From: Nanoarchaeales archaeon
Lineage (GTDB): Archaea; Nanobdellota; Nanobdellia; Woesearchaeales; UBA583
DNA length: 9,611 nucleotides
Assembly (NCBI GenBank): GCA_013215525.1
Contig: JABSQY010000021.1
Span: forward strand, 1-9,611
Direction: 5' to 3'
Positions 7,013-9,611 of the stretch are shown here, piece by piece. A model generated the notes under the pieces. That model was not told the DNA's origin. It saw nothing but the letters and a program-made list of their open reading frames with translations, and made no database searches. The position numbers and the translations under genes were made by a program. Positions within the stretch are counted from its first letter, which is position 1. Each line of letters starts with the position of its first letter.

Positions 7013-7855
7013 TCAATTAAAATCTCTTTCATAATTAAGTAATTCAACAAATTCAATTGGAATTACAGGAATTTTTAAATTTAATTTTTTCAAATCCAAT
7101 TTAACTTTTCTAATATTTTTAATTGGAACTTGAAGATGTGAAAATGAATCAAAAGATAAAACCTGATTTGTTCTAACCTCGTCTTTTGAAATATTTGGAT
7201 AATCTATAGTTAAAGGATTAACTCTATTTTTTTTAATTCCAATTACAACACCAAAATTATTTTTAATATCAGACCTTGCATTAGATAGATAAAAATAATT
7301 TTTCCCAATATATTTACCATCTTTTCTAAAAGATTTAGACCACCCATCTAGCATAACTTTGTATATTTTTTTCTCTAAACTAGGAGTTTTATTTATATAA
7401 CTTTTAAAAGTTTTCTTTTTGATAACGCCAGTAAAAATTCTAAAAAAAACACCAATATTCCAAAATAGAGAATTACCATAACAATAACCTAAAGATGTAC
7501 CCTCGCTTAAAAATAATTCTGAATAAGCTCTCGCATAAATTTGATTTTTACCTAAAGAAATTGTGCTTTTAGCACAAGTATTAAAGATATCATTAAATAA
7601 ATCTCTTTGTGAAACTAAACCTTCAACTAAAATATTTTTTAAAATATATTTAATACCTTTTGGTTGCGAGTCAACATATTTATTAGTTTCAAAATAGTAT
7701 CCATAAGCGCCAGTCCCATGATAAAACTCAGTATTACTTAAGATTTCTAAAATTTCAGATTTTGATTCATCAAAAGAATCTTTATTAATTTTCAAAAAAG
7801 TATCTCTGTCAGATTTTCTATAATTTTTAAGGTGGAATCTAGATAGAACATTCAT
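7013..7855 (-). CDS. Uncharacterised protein with ADP-ribosyltransferase-fold features
   Basis: A 280-residue soluble protein with no family I can name. Several elements appear in the order seen in PARP/KptA-like ADP-ribosyltransferase (ART) folds. They are TEFYHGTGA with H46-G47-T48 (the NAD-binding His strand), IKYILKNILVEGL (68-80, the helix and 'IL-x-x-GL' turn), and STISLGKNQIYARAY (97-111, a strand plus 'YA' helix). DEVRTN (225-230, candidate Glu E226) comes before a closing strand pair LQVPIKNIRKVKL (241-253). Such proteins use NAD+ to modify proteins, nucleic acids or RNA 2'-phosphate ends, and some are toxins or antiviral effectors. The middle part (about 118-200) is large and unexplained. 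No signal peptide is present, so it is probably cytoplasmic. The start is close behind a TATA box (about 30 bases). The fold assignment is an inference from motifs; the reading frame itself is secure. Confidence 0.75.
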   Translation of the reverse strand: MNVLSRFHLKNYRKSDRDTFLKINKDSFDESKSEILEILSNTEFYHGTGAYGYYFETNKYVDSQPKGIKYILKNILVEGLVSQRDLFNDIFNTCAKSTISLGKNQIYARAYSELFLSEGTSLGYCYGNSLFWNIGVFFRIFTGVIKKKTFKSYINKTPSLEKKIYKVMLDGWSKSFRKDGKYIGKNYFYLSNARSDIKNNFGVVIGIKKNRVNPLTIDYPNISKDEVRTNQVLSFDSFSHLQVPIKNIRKVKLDLKKLNLKIPVIPIEFVELLNYERDFN

Positions 7856-7877
7856 ATATAATATTTAATTCATAAAA

Positions 7878-7972
7878 TTAGTTTATATATATGTAATGTT
7901 TTTATTAATATATATTAAAAATAAAAATAAGTAACAATCATAAAAATAATAATATTAATATATATAAACTAA
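7878..7972. repeat. 15-bp perfect inverted repeat with 65-bp spacer
   Basis: TTAGTTTATATATAT (7878-7892) is the exact reverse complement of ATATATATAAACTAA (7958-7972). Both arms carry the same TATA-like box pointing outward. In addition ATAAAATTAG occurs as a direct repeat at 7872-7881 and 7976-7985. The left arm serves the ART-like gene; the right arm would start a plus-strand transcript near 7990, toward the tRNA gene. No gene is visible between the arms. Confidence 0.5.
7881..7892 (-). promoter_or_regulatory. TATA region of the ART-like gene
   Basis: ATATATATAAAC on the minus strand lies about 30 bases before the ATG at 7855, so the 5' leader would be only a few bases. The box is one arm of a 15-bp inverted repeat whose other arm places the same box on the plus strand at 7958-7969. 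Confidence 0.45.
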
Positions 7973-8022
7973 ATAATAAAATTAGTATAACAATTTAAAT
8001 ATTTAATTAGAATTTGAAAATA

Positions 8023-8134
8023 ATAGATGACCGTTAAATAAACGAGTCGCACGGGATTCGAACCCGCGGCCTACGGATTAAGAGTCCGTCGCTCTAACCA
8101 GGCTGAGCTAGCAACTCATAATCTGGTCATCTAT
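8023..8134. repeat. 10-bp inverted repeat flanking the tRNA gene
   Basis: ATAGATGACC (8023-8032) and its exact reverse complement GGTCATCTAT (8125-8134) lie 10 bases beyond the 3' end and 7 bases before the 5' end of the tRNA. In the precursor the leader and trailer could form a 10-bp helix outside the acceptor stem. The predicted transcription start, about 25 bases from the TATA centre, falls at the outer edge of the upstream arm. Confidence 0.6.
8043..8117 (-). tRNA. tRNA-Lys(CTT)
   Basis: A complete 75-base cloverleaf on the minus strand. The acceptor stem pairs GAGTTGC with GCGACTC (one wobble). The D arm is GCTC/GAGC with GG in the loop. The anticodon stem ACGGA/TCCGT encloses the seven-base loop CTCTTAA, anticodon CTT, reading AAG lysine codons. 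The T arm is GCGGG/CCCGT with TTCGAAT, and the discriminator base is G. No intron is present and CCA is not encoded, as is usual in archaea. A TATA box lies upstream at 8155-8164. The gene is enclosed by a perfect 10-bp inverted repeat. Confidence 0.95.
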
Positions 8135-8154
8135 ACTAATAAAAACTAAAATCC

Positions 8155-8164
8155 CTTTATAAAG
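8155..8164 (-). promoter_or_regulatory. TATA box of the tRNA gene
   Basis: CTTTATAAAG, a palindromic strong TATA box, is centred about 25 bases before position 8134-8135. The predicted primary transcript therefore has a leader of about 17 bases before the tRNA 5' end. Confidence 0.6.
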
Positions 8165-8219
8165 ATACCGAATTAATATAATTGGAATAATAAATAAACA
8201 CAATAAGATAAGACAACAA

Positions 8220-8228
8220 TTTATATAA
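8220..8228 (+). promoter_or_regulatory. TATA box TTTATATAA of the exchanger gene
   Basis: TTTATATAA is centred 25 bases before the ATG at 8249, giving a leaderless message. It is identical in sequence and spacing to the box before the membrane-protein gene starting at 6954. Confidence 0.65.
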
Positions 8229-8248
8229 CAAATACGATAAATAATACT

Positions 8249-9190
8249 ATGGAATTAATATTATACATCTCTGTATTCTTAGTTGGGTTTTATATGATAA
8301 GTAAAGCTGCTGATTATTTTGTAGACGAAGCTGCAAACATTGGAACTAAACACGGTATGAGTAAACTTATGATTGGACTTACAATTGTTGCAATCGGTAC
8401 ATCATTACCTGAAATGATAACATCACTTGGAGCAATCTTATTTACTCCGAATTATTCTGAATTTATAATCGGTACAACACTTGGAAGTAACATTACAAAT
8501 ATATTACTTGCATTTGGACTTTTTCTAATAATTGCTAAAAAATTTACAATTAAAAAAGATGAACTATTTAACATCATAGCTTTAATTGGAACATCAATAG
8601 TATTTATAATTTTTATACTATTTGGATTTGTATCATACGTTGCAATCGCGCTTGTAATTTTCTACACATACTATATACTATATCAAAAAAAATATCAAAA
8701 ACTTGAAATTGAAGAAATTGAAGAAAAATACGTAGATAAAACAAAGCATTCATCAAAAAAATCATATATAATCATAGCATTAAGTTTTATTGGATTATTT
8801 ATTGGAGCAAAATTAACTATTTTAGGAATTGAAAACATTGGAAGTATCTTAAGTATCCCGTCAGCTTATTTAAATTTAGTAGTTGTATCTATTGCAACAT
8901 CTTTACCGGAAATTGGAGTAACTATTGCATCAGCTAAAAGAAAAGAATATCTAATGGCTATTGGAAATATTGTAGGAACAAACATTATGAATGTATGTTT
9001 AATAATTGGTACATCTGGTTTCTTTGGAAATTATTTAGTACAAACAGATTTATATCTAAGTTCAATTGTAATCTTTTCAATTGCAACATTATTATTTTCA
9101 TTTCTAATCTATAGAAAAAAATTTACTCCAGTATTTGGATATATTTTTATTATACTATATGTATTATATGTATTAATGATTTTTACATAA
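8249..9190 (+). CDS. CaCA-family sodium/calcium (cation) exchanger, YrbG/NCX-like
   Basis: A 313-residue membrane protein with about ten hydrophobic helices in two inverted halves, the typical prokaryotic exchanger length. The first alpha repeat is IVAIGTSLPEMITSL (46-60, E55) with GTTLGSNITNILL (75-87). The second is VSIATSLPEIGVTIAS (213-228, E221) with GNIVGTNIMNVCLIIG (239-254). These helices form the ion sites, and the two glutamates bind Ca2+/Na+ in the Methanocaldococcus NCX structure. A charged loop (about 145-172, KKYQKLEIEEIEEKYVDKTK) joins the halves and should be cytoplasmic. The role is exchange of Na+ (or H+) for Ca2+ across the membrane. The second repeat has Asn (N248) where I recall Asp in NCX_Mj, so ion choice may differ. 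It is leaderless, with its own promoter. A small membrane protein gene follows closely and may be co-transcribed. Confidence 0.92.
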   Translation: MELILYISVFLVGFYMISKAADYFVDEAANIGTKHGMSKLMIGLTIVAIGTSLPEMITSLGAILFTPNYSEFIIGTTLGSNITNILLAFGLFLIIAKKFTIKKDELFNIIALIGTSIVFIIFILFGFVSYVAIALVIFYTYYILYQKKYQKLEIEEIEEKYVDKTKHSSKKSYIIIALSFIGLFIGAKLTILGIENIGSILSIPSAYLNLVVVSIATSLPEIGVTIASAKRKEYLMAIGNIVGTNIMNVCLIIGTSGFFGNYLVQTDLYLSSIVIFSIATLLFSFLIYRKKFTPVFGYIFIILYVLYVLMIFT

Positions 9191-9251
9191 TGTGAAAATT
9201 ATATCTAATTTTCAAAAATCAAATATACATAATTTTAAATATAAATATTAT

Positions 9252-9512
9252 ATGAAAAAAATTCTAAAAGATATAACTACTATTTTATTATTTCCAATTA
9301 TTTGGTTTATTAGTTTATTTATAGTAATACTAGTATCTGATTGGGGAATTGTTATTATATCTATAATTCCAACTTTAATTTTAGCAAGTTATTTAACAAA
9401 TTTATATGAAAAGAAAATAACTTTATACTATGACAAAATAAAAATACAATATCTAAGTATAATATTTATAATTGAAATTTTAATCATAACATTTTATTTT
9501 ACATTATTTTAA
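9252..9512 (+). CDS. Small three-helix membrane protein, unknown function
   Basis: An 86-residue protein beginning MKKILKDITTILLFPIIW that I do not recognise. It has three hydrophobic segments, at about residues 9-28, 31-50 and 66-85 from this start. A short charged stretch (LYEKKITLYYDKIKI) lies between the second and third. The frame is also open to a GTG at 9192, one base after the exchanger stop, which would add 20 residues. Neither start has a Shine-Dalgarno. I prefer ATG 9252 because a TATA-like AATATACAT lies about 25 bases upstream and because all the other starts in this window are ATG. It could be an accessory subunit of the exchanger through co-transcription, but nothing in the sequence shows this. 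Confidence 0.6.
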   Translation: MKKILKDITTILLFPIIWFISLFIVILVSDWGIVIISIIPTLILASYLTNLYEKKITLYYDKIKIQYLSIIFIIEILIITFYFTLF

Positions 9513-9541
9513 AATAAATATTCAAACTAAAACAACAAACC

Positions 9542-9550
9542 TTTATATAA
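9542..9550 (+). promoter_or_regulatory. Orphan TATA box TTTATATAA near the right edge
   Basis: This is a third copy of TTTATATAA, predicting a start near 9571. The ATG at 9582 meets TAA after four codons, so the gene it serves starts beyond the window or is an RNA gene. Confidence 0.5.
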
Positions 9551-9582
9551 AACCAAACAGATAATTTTACTATAAATAAATA

Positions 9583-9599
9583 TGATTACAATGTAATCA
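9583..9599. promoter_or_regulatory. 17-bp palindrome, possible operator
   Basis: TGATTACA and TGTAATCA flank a single central A, giving two perfect 8-base arms. The site begins about 12 bases past the start predicted from the TATA box at 9542-9550, where a repressor could block the polymerase. The core TTACA-n-TGTAA resembles dimeric winged-helix repressor sites; this is inferred from symmetry only. Confidence 0.45.
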
Positions 9600-9611
9600 G
9601 ATTTAGGCACA

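Noticed and set aside
8023..8134. C/D box-type RNA signal in the tRNA flanks (GATGA in the repeat arm)
   Set aside because: Only five bases match box C, the arm lacks the full RUGAUGA, and no CUGA box D lies at a suitable place.
9582..9596. ATG at 9582 as the start of a new gene
   Set aside because: The frame ends at TAA after four codons.

Overview
The window looks like chromosomal DNA of a small-genome, very A+T-rich archaeon. Three things support this. A class III (archaeal type IV pilin) signal, KKA followed by ISPVVATSLLL, opens the gene at 1876. Strong TATA boxes centred about 25 bases before the start codons imply leaderless mRNAs. The tRNA gene has no encoded CCA. The pilin signal followed by GFQGWF, the LamG surface protein and the COG1361-type partner of a MacB-like ABC exporter are a combination I associate with DPANN archaea (Woesearchaeota/Pacearchaeota-like). 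That placement is an inference, not something the sequence proves.

Layout. The left edge holds the 3' part of a GNAT-type acetyltransferase gene (1-584, +). It converges on a gene for an HExxH zinc-peptidase-like protein (593-1336, -). Divergent to that is a small relic gene (1451-1741, +), which still has a promoter and a coherent reading frame but carries two in-frame stops. A pilin-like surface protein with an inserted LamG lectin-like domain follows (1876-2994, +). It converges on a three-gene minus-strand operon: a LolD/MacB-type ATPase (6255-5527), an exported and membrane-anchored Ig-like repeat protein (5519-4305) and a MacB/FtsX-type permease (4231-3053). Upstream are two single minus-strand genes: a multi-pass membrane protein of unknown function (6954-6376) and a 280-residue protein with features of the ADP-ribosyltransferase fold (7855-7013). 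A tRNA-Lys(CTT) gene (8117-8043, -) is enclosed by a perfect 10-bp inverted repeat. The right end carries a CaCA-family cation exchanger (8249-9190, +), a small membrane protein (about 9252-9512, +) and an orphan promoter followed by a 17-bp palindrome.

How it works together. Much of the window concerns the cell surface. The pilin/LamG protein is an adhesin-like candidate, and the ABC operon probably exports or extracts a surface molecule with the Ig-repeat protein as its extracytoplasmic partner. The exchanger handles cations. Gene starts follow a clear rule: first genes have a TATA box about 25 nt before ATG (leaderless), while the last cistron of the ABC operon has a GGTGA Shine-Dalgarno.

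The items most worth a second look are the helix-forming repeat around the tRNA, the LamG domain splitting a pilin head, the doubly interrupted small gene, the ART-like protein, and a 141-base coding stretch with no G. I do not see a complete new defence or mobile system in this window.
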